A stretch of 64,000 nt of DNA from DSAD01 sp036825155. Lineage in GTDB: Bacteria > Desulfobacterota > Desulfomonilia > UBA1062. The first letter of the stretch is position 1. Each line of letters starts with the position of its first letter. Positions 17,305 to 25,488 of the stretch are shown piece by piece. A program made the position numbers and the translations under genes. The DNA lies in contig DAISYU010000005.1 in the NCBI GenBank assembly GCA_036825155.1, positions 1 to 64,000 on the forward strand. The letters are read 5' to 3'. The notes below the pieces were generated by a model. That model made no database searches. It saw nothing but the letters and a program-made list of their open reading frames with translations, and had not been told where the DNA came from.

Positions 17305-17496
17305 AGCTTTGAGCAATACCGTGTGCCGGCAAAAAGGTCCAGGATCTTGTGCCGGTCATGAATGATTTTTTCAGCTCGTCGATACGGGGAAAATGTGTGA
17401 CTGTTTTTCGCAATCAACGGGAATAACATACGATGTTCATGCTTGGATGGTATCATTTTGACACTTATAATATCTTTACGGTATAAGACCGGCATA

Positions 17497-18111
17497 ATGA
17501 ATACAATGATCCAACAGCTCGTGCTTCTCGTGGTCCCGGTCCTGTTCTCCATAACCGTTCATGAGGTCTGTCACGGGTATGCGGCATACAGGCTCGGAGA
17601 TCCGACGGCAAAGCTCGCCGGCAGGCTGACGCTCAATCCCATAAAACATATCGATATCGTCGGCATGCTGGTACTGTTCATTACCCGCATGATCGGATGG
17701 GCAAAGCCCGTGCCGGTGGACCCGCGATATTTCAAGAATCCGAGGAAAGACATGATGTGGGTGTCCCTGGCCGGGCCTGCCTCAAACCTGGCGCTCGCAG
17801 TCATCTTCGCCCTGATCTTCAAGGTGCTTGGCGGTGTTCTGGCCACATCATACCTGTATCCCCTGGCGTACATGATACAGATCACCATCATGATAAATGT
17901 GGGGCTCGCCATATTCAATCTCATTCCCATTCCACCGCTTGACGGCAGTCATATCCTGGAGGGTCTGCTGCCCCATGACATGGCGGTTCAATATTCGAAA
18001 CTGAGCCCGTACGGGTTCATCATCCTTCTGGCTCTGATATTTACGCGGGTGGTGGATATCGTGATTTTTCCCATTATCAGGGCAATCGTAAATATACTAC
18101 TAAGCTTTTAG
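17497..18111 (+). CDS. Site-2 protease family (M50) intramembrane metalloprotease
   Basis: A protein of about 204 residues with five or six membrane helices. The zinc-binding motif HEVCH (HExxH type) is in the first helix, and the second metal ligand lies in the NLIPIPPLDGSHI motif, typical of the short YwhC/Rv-type M50B proteases. These cleave substrates within the membrane or act on membrane-anchored regulators. ATG 17497 begins directly with the first helix; an upstream TTG at 17443 is less likely. It lies 12 bp before trpS and appears to start the trpS-scpA-scpB operon, a common grouping. Confidence 0.9.
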   Translation: MNTMIQQLVLLVVPVLFSITVHEVCHGYAAYRLGDPTAKLAGRLTLNPIKHIDIVGMLVLFITRMIGWAKPVPVDPRYFKNPRKDMMWVSLAGPASNLALAVIFALIFKVLGGVLATSYLYPLAYMIQITIMINVGLAIFNLIPIPPLDGSHILEGLLPHDMAVQYSKLSPYGFIILLALIFTRVVDIVIFPIIRAIVNILLSF

Positions 18112-18123
18112 CAGAGGAGATAT

Positions 18124-19116
18124 ATGGAACGCAAACGCATCGTATCAGGAATCAGACCGACCGGGGATCTTCATCTGGGACACTATCTGGGTGTGTTGAA
18201 AAACTGGGTTGAGCTGCAGCATGAATACCAGTGTTTTTATTTTGTCGCTGACTGGCATGCCCTCACCAGCGAATACCGTGACCCGTCCATTATTCAGCAG
18301 AGCTCGAAGGACATGGTCACGACCTGGCTGAGTGTGGGGATCGACCCGGAAAAATCGGTGATCTTCAGACAGTCGGATATCAAGGCACATGCCGAGCTCT
18401 TTCTGCTCCTTTCCATGATCACGCCGCTTTCGTGGCTGGAGAGGAATCCCACGTACAAGGAACTCAAGGAAGAACTCAAGGAAAAGGATCTGAGCACGTT
18501 TGGATTCCTGGGCTACCCAGTACTCCAGGCCGCGGATATCGTTATCTATCACGCAGACAAGGTGCCCATAGGCGAGGACCAGCTTCCCCACCTGGAACTT
18601 ACCAGGGAGATCGCCAGAAGGTTCAACTTCATCTACGGCGAGGGGATCCTGAAAGAGCCCAAGGAGATCCTCACCGAGGCCCCAAGGGTCTCCGGTCTTG
18701 ACGGGAGGAAGATGTCAAAATCATATAACAACGCCATCTTCATCTACGAGACCGAAGAGAGTCTGAAAGAAAAGGTGATGCAGATGCTCACGGATGTCAA
18801 GCGCATGAGGAGAAAGGATCCCGGAGAACCTAAAGACTGCAATCTCTATCCGCTGCATGAACAGTACACGGATGCGGACAAGAGAGAAGAGATACAGAAG
18901 GGCTGCAGGGATGCCAGCCTTGGATGCGTTGACTGTAAGCGTATCCTTGTTGAAAATCTCAAGAAGGAGTTTCAGCCTATCTGGGAGAAGATGGACTATT
19001 ACCGGGGACACCCGACGCTTGTTGACGAAATCCTGAAGCACGGGTGTGAGAGGGCAACGGCAGAATCCGACATCACCATGGCCAGGGTTCGTGCTGCCAT
19101 GCGTTTGGCTACCTAG
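18124..19116 (+). CDS. trpS: Tryptophanyl-tRNA synthetase
   Basis: A 330-residue class I aminoacyl-tRNA synthetase that charges tRNA-Trp. The HIGH-type signature appears as HLGHY near residue 19, and the second signature as GRKMSKS near residue 200. Normal bacterial length. AGGAG lies eight bases before ATG 18124. It sits between the M50 protease and scpA in a same-strand cluster. Confidence 0.97.
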   Translation: MERKRIVSGIRPTGDLHLGHYLGVLKNWVELQHEYQCFYFVADWHALTSEYRDPSIIQQSSKDMVTTWLSVGIDPEKSVIFRQSDIKAHAELFLLLSMITPLSWLERNPTYKELKEELKEKDLSTFGFLGYPVLQAADIVIYHADKVPIGEDQLPHLELTREIARRFNFIYGEGILKEPKEILTEAPRVSGLDGRKMSKSYNNAIFIYETEESLKEKVMQMLTDVKRMRRKDPGEPKDCNLYPLHEQYTDADKREEIQKGCRDASLGCVDCKRILVENLKKEFQPIWEKMDYYRGHPTLVDEILKHGCERATAESDITMARVRAAMRLAT

Positions 19117-19132
19117 AGTCAAGGGGAGTGGT

Positions 19133-19843
19133 ATGGGGCCTGACGGGCATGACATGAACAGGGAATTCGTACTCCACCTGTCCACATTTGAAGGCCCTCT
19201 TGACCTCCTGCTCTATCTCATCGAAAAGAACCGGTTCACCCTGGAGAACCTCGAGGTCTGTCCCATTGTAGACCAGTACGTACACTATATCGAAACGTGG
19301 CGGTCTTTTGATGTATCGCTGGCAGGAGAGTTTCTCGATATGGCATCGTATCTGATCTGGCTGAAATCCTGTCTGCTGCTGCCGGTGAGCAGGGATGAGA
19401 ACGGTGAGATAGAATTCAACCCGGCCCGAGAGCTCCAGGAGATGCTCATGGCATACAGGGCCATCAAACAGGCATCCCGGGATCTTTCCAACAGGCCTAT
19501 GCTGTTTCGCGACAAATTCCCCAAGGGAACGGCAAACGAAGAAAGAGACGTATCGATCATGAGTATGGGAGCCCTGATGCAGGCTATCAATGCCATCAAG
19601 GCGCGTACCAAGAAGTATGTCATGAATGTGGCTGCCATACGGTACAGTATTGAGGATATGATAGTGCGGATACAGGACATGCTCAAGGCAAAGCAACGGG
19701 TAGCGCTTGGTGATGTCATACAGGGCACTGACAGAATGGAGATGATCGGGGCGCTCCTGGCATGCCTCGAACTTTCAAAAGGATCAGTTGCACGATTGAT
19801 TCAGAGACGGTTGTTTTCCATGATATATATTGTGAGAAGATAG
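19133..19843 (+). CDS. scpA: Segregation and condensation protein A
   Basis: A protein of about 236 residues, the kleisin subunit of the SMC-ScpAB condensin complex that organises and separates chromosomes. The N-terminal FEGPLDLLLYLIEKNR motif is diagnostic, followed by LAGEFLDMASYLIWLKS and the usual C-terminal winged helix. ATG 19133 follows AAGGGGAG; ATG 19154 is also possible. The frame before this start overlaps trpS and is not coding. It is followed by scpB after 53 bp. Confidence 0.95.
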   Translation: MGPDGHDMNREFVLHLSTFEGPLDLLLYLIEKNRFTLENLEVCPIVDQYVHYIETWRSFDVSLAGEFLDMASYLIWLKSCLLLPVSRDENGEIEFNPARELQEMLMAYRAIKQASRDLSNRPMLFRDKFPKGTANEERDVSIMSMGALMQAINAIKARTKKYVMNVAAIRYSIEDMIVRIQDMLKAKQRVALGDVIQGTDRMEMIGALLACLELSKGSVARLIQRRLFSMIYIVRR

Positions 19844-19896
19844 ATGGGTTGCAAGGTGAACGAGGCACCGGGCGGTTCCACTGGAGGGGAGGATTC

Positions 19897-20403
19897 ATGA
19901 ATACCAGGGAGATTGTCGAGTCACTTGTTTTCTCCATGAGCGGTTCTCTTTCAATCAAGGATATCCTGAAGGTGGTCCCGGATATATCGAAGGAGGATCT
20001 GGATCGGACAGTTGATGAACTGAACGTGCTCTATGAGAAAACCGGCAGGAGTTTTCGCATTGAACGGGCCGGCGACGGGTTCATGTTCGTATCCAGACAG
20101 GAATATTCTCCTTATATCAAGGCGCTGCATGCACCCTCACGGCTTTCCAATGCTGCAATGGAGGTACTGGCGGTGATCGCCTACAAGGGGCCGTGCACCA
20201 AGCAGACAATCGAGAGCATCAGGGGGGTTGACTCGTCTTCTTCCCTGAAGAGCCTTGTCAAACATCAGCTCATCGATATCAAGACCGGCAAGCCTCTGAT
20301 GTACTACACCACCACGCGATTTTTAGAGGTCTTCGGCCTCAACTCGCTCACGGATCTCCCGGATATCGCCCAGTATGAAGAGGTCTTCAGCGAGGAGCAG
20401 TAG
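19897..20403 (+). CDS. scpB: Segregation and condensation protein B
   Basis: A protein of about 168 residues with two winged-helix domains. ScpB dimers bind the ScpA kleisin in the SMC complex. The segments ESLVFSMSGSLSIKDIL, AMEVLAVIAYKGPCTKQ and TTRFLEVFGL fit the family. ATG 19897 is preceded by GGGGAGGA, which sets the start; the frame extends upstream without similarity. It ends the cluster. Confidence 0.94.
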   Translation: MNTREIVESLVFSMSGSLSIKDILKVVPDISKEDLDRTVDELNVLYEKTGRSFRIERAGDGFMFVSRQEYSPYIKALHAPSRLSNAAMEVLAVIAYKGPCTKQTIESIRGVDSSSSLKSLVKHQLIDIKTGKPLMYYTTTRFLEVFGLNSLTDLPDIAQYEEVFSEEQ

Positions 20404-20658
20404 TTCTTCGACGTGTAATCGGACCAGGTGATGACACGGCTGGTATGGTAATCCTCACCACATACCTTGTCCTCTCGTGAGTGATGGCAAAAGAATCCAG
20501 CACGTTAGTCATCCAATTTGTACGACCCACTACTCCGATACTCCAATGCTCCATTTTTCACATCCCGGCACGCAACTGTGCCTGCCTCTTCTGTATACTG
20601 GGATGGTTCGGTTTTTCTCAGGGATACTGCCCCTGAGATGACTTCGGGCGAGGTCTTT

Positions 20659-22113
20659 TTACTCGGGTTTCCGGATGTTCAGGAACAGATTTACCCCTTC
20701 AGGTTCCTTTTCCACAGTAATCTTCGCCTTTCTGGGAAGATCCTGGGCGAGTTCTCTGAGATCCTCTTCGTTGCGGTAGATGAGGAACCACTCTGCAGCG
20801 AATTCCATGATGAATTTCTGAGGATTATACGGTCCGAAATTGCCGATGATCAGCAGTCCGCCGGGTTTGACGAAGCTGTACAGTTTATGAATGAGCCTGT
20901 TGGATGCCCTGCTTGACAGGTAATCGAAGAGGCCGGCCGTATACACCAGGTCCATGTTCTTATACAGGGCTTTGTTGTTTGCCTTGTCCACAATCAGTCT
21001 CTTGATATTGTCCTGCTCAAAGGTGACCCTGATCTGATCGTTGTTCCTGGTCAGGGGTTCGATCCTCGACGATGCATCAGCCAAGGCCATTTCATCCTGG
21101 TCAACGGCGACGAACTCAAAACGAAACGGCAGTTTCTTCCCGTTAAAACTCGTGAGAAAATCGTAAAATTCAAGGGTGGGTCCGCATGCTACACTCATGG
21201 CCTTGCGGTCTTCCCCGTTGTCGTTAGAGGTCACCAGGTCCCTGAGCTTTTTGTATAAATACGCCCTTCGATTTCTGACCGCCCTTGAAGCTGTCCCTTC
21301 GCAGTCAATCTTATTCATGACCTGGGAAAAGATATCCTCACCCTCGAACTGATTTCTGTAGATGATGTTCATCATCTCGAAATCACCGGCATAGCCGAGC
21401 GGTTTTGTTATGCTCCTGTTGAACAGCTTCGACTTCATAAAGAATTCATTCAGCCTTTTCTGGAAGAATTCGCGGTGGATAAAATGCTGTTTGGAGTCTG
21501 TAAAGCCGTTGATAATCTTTGTGAAGTGGTCATAATACCTGACCAGTTCTTCATATAATGCATCAAACGAGAGCTCCTTGAGTGTATCGAGAAGAGCCGG
21601 CTGGAGGGCATTGTCTTCCTTGTTGATTGACTGGACCTCCTGGACAATCCTGTCCTGAAAACCGCTGAGCATGTAATGAAGATGAGATGTGAGATTCACG
21701 AATTCTGGATCGAGGTTCTCCTCTATGGCCATGGACTGAATAAAGTCAAGGAACTCATTCTGCAGTTTCGTGATCTTGTCAGCCTTCACAATAGAATAGA
21801 TATCCATGGCTGTGTCAATATAGGTGCAGCCGATGCGGGAGAATACCGTGCCGTCTTCCTCCTGATCCTGAATGTGGATGATTGTGGCGCCGGACGCATG
21901 GATTTCACTATCAAAAGAGAAGAATCTCAGATCGGAGATAATATCGCCTATCTTCAACAGGAGACTCCCGTCTTCCAGCAGAAAGGACACCCCTGTTCTC
22001 GAGTAGTCTAATATCCGGCAGGAGTGTTCCTTGTTCTGAAAATCGTGGAAGCGGACAACCTTGCTGTCGTCTTCCGGGTCTACCATATAACGCAGATCGC
22101 GCTTAAGTCTCAC
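20659..22113 (-). CDS. PilZ-like domain fused to SAM-dependent methyltransferase
   Basis: A 484-residue protein. The first 115 residues look like a PilZ beta-barrel (basic RLKRDLRY start, then CRILDYSRTGVSFLLEDG), the c-di-GMP-binding fold. A helical middle part follows with the conserved ITKPLGYAGDFEMMN segment. The C-terminal half is a class I methyltransferase with a glycine motif (SVACGPTLEF) and an acidic motif (VAVDQDEMALA). The middle plus methyltransferase part resembles proteins annotated as 3-hydroxypalmitate methyl ester (quorum signal) biosynthesis proteins. A c-di-GMP-regulated methyltransferase is an inference. The PilZ arginine motif is only partly conserved, so ligand binding is uncertain. 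Confidence 0.65.
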   Translation of the reverse strand: MRLKRDLRYMVDPEDDSKVVRFHDFQNKEHSCRILDYSRTGVSFLLEDGSLLLKIGDIISDLRFFSFDSEIHASGATIIHIQDQEEDGTVFSRIGCTYIDTAMDIYSIVKADKITKLQNEFLDFIQSMAIEENLDPEFVNLTSHLHYMLSGFQDRIVQEVQSINKEDNALQPALLDTLKELSFDALYEELVRYYDHFTKIINGFTDSKQHFIHREFFQKRLNEFFMKSKLFNRSITKPLGYAGDFEMMNIIYRNQFEGEDIFSQVMNKIDCEGTASRAVRNRRAYLYKKLRDLVTSNDNGEDRKAMSVACGPTLEFYDFLTSFNGKKLPFRFEFVAVDQDEMALADASSRIEPLTRNNDQIRVTFEQDNIKRLIVDKANNKALYKNMDLVYTAGLFDYLSSRASNRLIHKLYSFVKPGGLLIIGNFGPYNPQKFIMEFAAEWFLIYRNEEDLRELAQDLPRKAKITVEKEPEGVNLFLNIRKPE

Positions 22114-22544
22114 ACCCGGCCTCCGGTACTTCTCGATAGTAGAGAGAGCAAATATACATCATTACTGAGCCGTAACGGCATCATCAGAAAAAAACTTTAT
22201 AATTAAAAAATCTTCAGTCAATAAATCTGGTTGGTTACAGGTAGACCACGGGTAAAAGGGCTCTAGATGACCTGTGTCGGAGGATGCGTTGAACGGCACG
22301 CTGAGGGTATACCTTTAAAGAAACAACACAAGCAGGGTGGATGTGTTCGGTAAACAGTGGCGCAAGACGTTATACCCATATCTTTCAAAAAGACCTCTTT
22401 TTCATTCACCCGTCTTCGAAGCAGGACAACCGTTTCCGCATATCCTAAATAAATTATAGTAAAGAACCGATAGTACTTGATGAATAAGACAGTTTTCATG
22501 CCTGGTAAGGCGATGTACAAAGATTACTATGAACATATTGTGAG
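22114..22544. other. Divergent intergenic region
   Basis: This region of 431 bp separates the minus-strand PilZ-methyltransferase gene from the plus-strand hybrid kinase gene and should hold both promoters. An AT-rich stretch near 22190-22220 (TTTATAATTAAAAAATC) could contain a -10 box. A minus-strand frame at 22263-22520 has no recognisable features. No riboswitch consensus was found. Confidence 0.4.
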
Positions 22545-24551
22545 GTGAGCTTGAGTATTCAGACGCTTTCTGCAGCGGTAGGCAACATTTTACAACGTTC
22601 TATCATCAATGGCAGGCAGGTAGGCAATATTCTCTCATCCAGGGAGTCAAGGATTCTGAACATGCCCATGAATACCCTGACTTTGGCTTTCCCCGAAAAT
22701 CTTGAAAAAGGCTTCTTGGATGACTATTTCAGCAAGTCATTGAAGCAGGTGAGGGTGACCCTCTTACTGGGAGTATTCTTCTATGGGATCTTCGGAATAC
22801 TCGATGCCAAGCTGATACCTGAAACAAAGTGGACCCTGTGGTTCATCAGGTATGCAATCGTTATCCCGAGCCTGCTCAGTGTAATCCTCTTTTCCTTCTC
22901 TTCGCTGTTCAAGAGGTATATGCAGCTCTGCCTGTCAACCGCAATCGCCATGTCCGGCCTGGGCATCATCATCATGATCGCCATAGCACCACCGCCGGTT
23001 AATTATTCGTACTATGCTGGCTTGATCCTTGTCTTGATATTCGGGTACGTGTTCCTGAGGATACGATTCTTATGGGCGACTTTTGCCGGCTGGATCATCG
23101 TATTGTTCTATGAGATCGCCGCTGTGTGGATAAACGATACACCGGTGGCCATCCTTCTCAACAACAACTTTTTTTTCATAAGCGCTAATTTTATAGGAAT
23201 GTTTGCCTGCTACTCCATCGAATACTATTCCCGCAGGGATTTTTATATGGCACGCCTGCTGGAACTGGAGCAGGAAAAGGTCTCTGCCGCCAACCTGGAA
23301 CTGGAAAAGCGGGTGGAAGAAAGAACATCGGATGTCATGAAGGCAAACGAGGAACTTACACGCGAAATCGAGGCCCACAGGAGAGCGGAAGAGGAAAAGA
23401 GAGGCCTGGAGGCCCAGCTTCGACAGGCCCAGAAGATGGAGGCCATAGGAACGCTGGCAGGAGGCATTGCGCACGATTTCAACAATATCCTCTCTCCCAT
23501 CATCGGATATACCGAGATGATATTGGAGGATGTTCCGAAGAACTCCAAGCTTGCGGAAAAGCTCGAGCAGGTACAACTCGCAGCCAACAGGGCAAGGGAT
23601 CTTGTACGTCATATCCTCACCTTCAGCCGGCAGACTGATCAGGAATTGACTCCGCTGGAGATGCAGCCCATTATAAAGGAATCGTTGAAACTGCTTCGTG
23701 CCTCGCTGCCTTCAACCATCGACATCAAACAAAACATAGACATGAACTGCGGCCCCATTCTTGCCGATCTTACCCAGATACATCAAATAATCATGAATCT
23801 GTGCACCAATGCCTTTCATGCAATGCGTGAGGATGGGGGAGTCCTGGGTATCGAACTCTCGGAAGAAGAGATACGGTCAACGGATCTGATGTATAAGCTG
23901 AACCTGAATCCAGGACCTCATGCAAAGCTGAGCATAAGCGATACCGGCCATGGTATGAGCCGTTCCGTCCAGGAAAGGATCTTTGATCCGTACTTTACCA
24001 CCAAGGCTCCTGGAGAAGGGACCGGCCTTGGTCTCGCTGTTGTTCACGGGATTGTGAAAAGTTACGGTGGTGATATCAGCATATACAGCGAACCCGGCAA
24101 GGGCACCACGTTCCATGTATATCTGCCCTGCATAGAGACGGAACTCCTGGAGAATGACGCATCGTTGAGTGATGTGGCAATCACGGGAGAAGAGCACATT
24201 CTTATCGTTGACGATGAAAAGTACATCGTTGTCATGATGAAAGAGATGCTGGAGCGGTTGGGGTACAAGGTAACCCCGTTTACCAACAGCCTGGAGGCGC
24301 TTAAGGAGTTCAGGAAAGATCCTGCCCGTTTCGATGTGGTCATTACTGATCAGACAATGCCATATAAGACCGGTTCAGAGCTGGCGGAAGAATTGATGCG
24401 CATCAGACACGATATTCCCGTAATTTTGTGCACGGGATTCTCTGAGCTGCTCTCGGAAGAAAAGGCAAAGGCCATAGGCATCAGAGAGTATATCTCCAAG
24501 CCCGTTGTCAAGAGCGAGATCTCCAAGGCGATCAGGAATGCCCTCGAGTAA
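22545..24551 (+). CDS. Hybrid sensor histidine kinase with C-terminal receiver
   Basis: A 668-residue membrane kinase. GTG start. Residues about 70-220 form six or seven membrane helices without a large periplasmic domain, followed by a coiled coil (about 225-300). The HisKA box GGIAHDFNNILSPIIGY holds the phospho-accepting histidine, the HATPase domain has GHGMS and GEGTGLGLAVVHGIV motifs, and a receiver at the C-terminus has IVDDEK and the acceptor Asp in VVITDQTMP. The NtrB-like HDFNN box is common in deltaproteobacterial hybrid kinases. The signal is probably sensed within the membrane. No cognate regulator is adjacent. Confidence 0.92.
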   Translation: MSLSIQTLSAAVGNILQRSIINGRQVGNILSSRESRILNMPMNTLTLAFPENLEKGFLDDYFSKSLKQVRVTLLLGVFFYGIFGILDAKLIPETKWTLWFIRYAIVIPSLLSVILFSFSSLFKRYMQLCLSTAIAMSGLGIIIMIAIAPPPVNYSYYAGLILVLIFGYVFLRIRFLWATFAGWIIVLFYEIAAVWINDTPVAILLNNNFFFISANFIGMFACYSIEYYSRRDFYMARLLELEQEKVSAANLELEKRVEERTSDVMKANEELTREIEAHRRAEEEKRGLEAQLRQAQKMEAIGTLAGGIAHDFNNILSPIIGYTEMILEDVPKNSKLAEKLEQVQLAANRARDLVRHILTFSRQTDQELTPLEMQPIIKESLKLLRASLPSTIDIKQNIDMNCGPILADLTQIHQIIMNLCTNAFHAMREDGGVLGIELSEEEIRSTDLMYKLNLNPGPHAKLSISDTGHGMSRSVQERIFDPYFTTKAPGEGTGLGLAVVHGIVKSYGGDISIYSEPGKGTTFHVYLPCIETELLENDASLSDVAITGEEHILIVDDEKYIVVMMKEMLERLGYKVTPFTNSLEALKEFRKDPARFDVVITDQTMPYKTGSELAEELMRIRHDIPVILCTGFSELLSEEKAKAIGIREYISKPVVKSEISKAIRNALE

Positions 24552-24562
24552 GGCTTCCCGGA

Positions 24563-25057
24563 TTACTCCTTGGGTGCGCAGTCACTCATATCCCCGCCGA
24601 GTTTTGACAGGGCGTGTCCCAGGGCAGGGAGAATGCTTCCAAGACAGTCTCTCACCCCACCCGGGCTTCCGGGGAGATTCACGATCAATGTTTGCTTTCT
24701 GACCCCTGCTACTGCCCGGGAGATCATGGCATGGGGTGTTTTCTCCAGGCTTGTCATCCGCATCACCTCTTCCATGCCGGGCAGGCGCTTCTCGATAACA
24801 GCCAGTGTTGCCTCCGGTGTGACATCTCTGGGGGAAAGTCCTGTGCCTCCTGTGGTGACGATCAGGTCAAGCCCGAGTTCGTCGCTCCAGGAAATGAGTC
24901 TGTCTTTGATAATATCCGCCTCATCAGGAACGATCTCATACATTGTAGAGGCAATGTCATGCTCCTTGAGCATCTCCTGAATGATCTTGCCGCTCGTATC
25001 CTCTCGCTGGCCTTTCGACCCCTTGTCGGACAGGGTCAGTACTCCGGCCTTCTTCAT
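24563..25057 (-). CDS. Molybdopterin adenylyltransferase, MogA/MoaB family
   Basis: A protein of about 164 residues. The motifs GVLTLSDKGSKGQRED, TTGGTGLSPRDVTPEAT and VNLPGSPGGVRDCL are those of MogA/MoaB, which adenylates molybdopterin before metal insertion. ATG 25057 is preceded by AGAGGTG and overlaps the end of the upstream gene by four bases. It is the last gene of an apparent operon with the EF-G-like gene and a small repeat protein. MogA and MoaB cannot be told apart by eye. Confidence 0.92.
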   Translation of the reverse strand: MKKAGVLTLSDKGSKGQREDTSGKIIQEMLKEHDIASTMYEIVPDEADIIKDRLISWSDELGLDLIVTTGGTGLSPRDVTPEATLAVIEKRLPGMEEVMRMTSLEKTPHAMISRAVAGVRKQTLIVNLPGSPGGVRDCLGSILPALGHALSKLGGDMSDCAPKE

Positions 25058-25488
25058 CTTTTCACCTCTTTTAATCTTTGCTGGGCAACAATAACTATGG
25101 GCCGTGGAATCGCCCTGCTTTTTGCAAGCAGTTCGAGATCCCGCTGCTTGAGGTAGGAGACCTGCCGCAGCGCTAAGGGAAGCGGTGTCTTGGGATTGTT
25201 GACCAGGGCGAGTTTTATCTGGTAGTTTTTCATCCACTCCCGGTTATTGGCGATGTGTCTGAGGACCTCGTCGTTTATCTGCCTGTTGCCGGCGATCAAA
25301 AGCACCTCACCCTCCGTGATCTTCGGGGAAGAGATGACTGCAATCTGGACGAGTTTGTTCGAATCCCTCATGAGGATGGATCTGGCCTCCTTGTTCGCTT
25401 TTCTGGCCAGATCCAGCTTCTCGGACACACTCATGCTCTGGATGCTTTGGAACAGGCTCTTTGTGGCATCCGCTCCGTTATTTTGCAT
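25054..25488 (-). CDS. Small helical-repeat protein of unknown function
   Basis: A 144-residue soluble protein composed of repeated helical units (SVSEKLDLARKANKEARSIL, VQIAVISSPKITEGEVLLIA, LRHIANNREWMKNYQIKLAL, LVNNPKTPLPLALRQVSYL). The unit resembles HEAT or leucine-rich variant repeats that mediate protein contacts. It begins 11 bases inside the end of the EF-G-like gene and ends inside the start of the mogA-like gene, so all three appear translationally coupled. No function can be assigned. Confidence 0.7.
   Translation of the reverse strand: MQNNGADATKSLFQSIQSMSVSEKLDLARKANKEARSILMRDSNKLVQIAVISSPKITEGEVLLIAGNRQINDEVLRHIANNREWMKNYQIKLALVNNPKTPLPLALRQVSYLKQRDLELLAKSRAIPRPIVIVAQQRLKEVKR

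Noticed and set aside
22340..22390. Second GEMM-like stretch (GGTAAAC, GGCGCAAGAC) upstream of the hybrid kinase
   Set aside because: Conserved core bases and both flanking stems do not match.
22263..22520. Minus-strand 85-codon frame in the divergent intergenic region
   Set aside because: No ribosome binding site or recognisable features.
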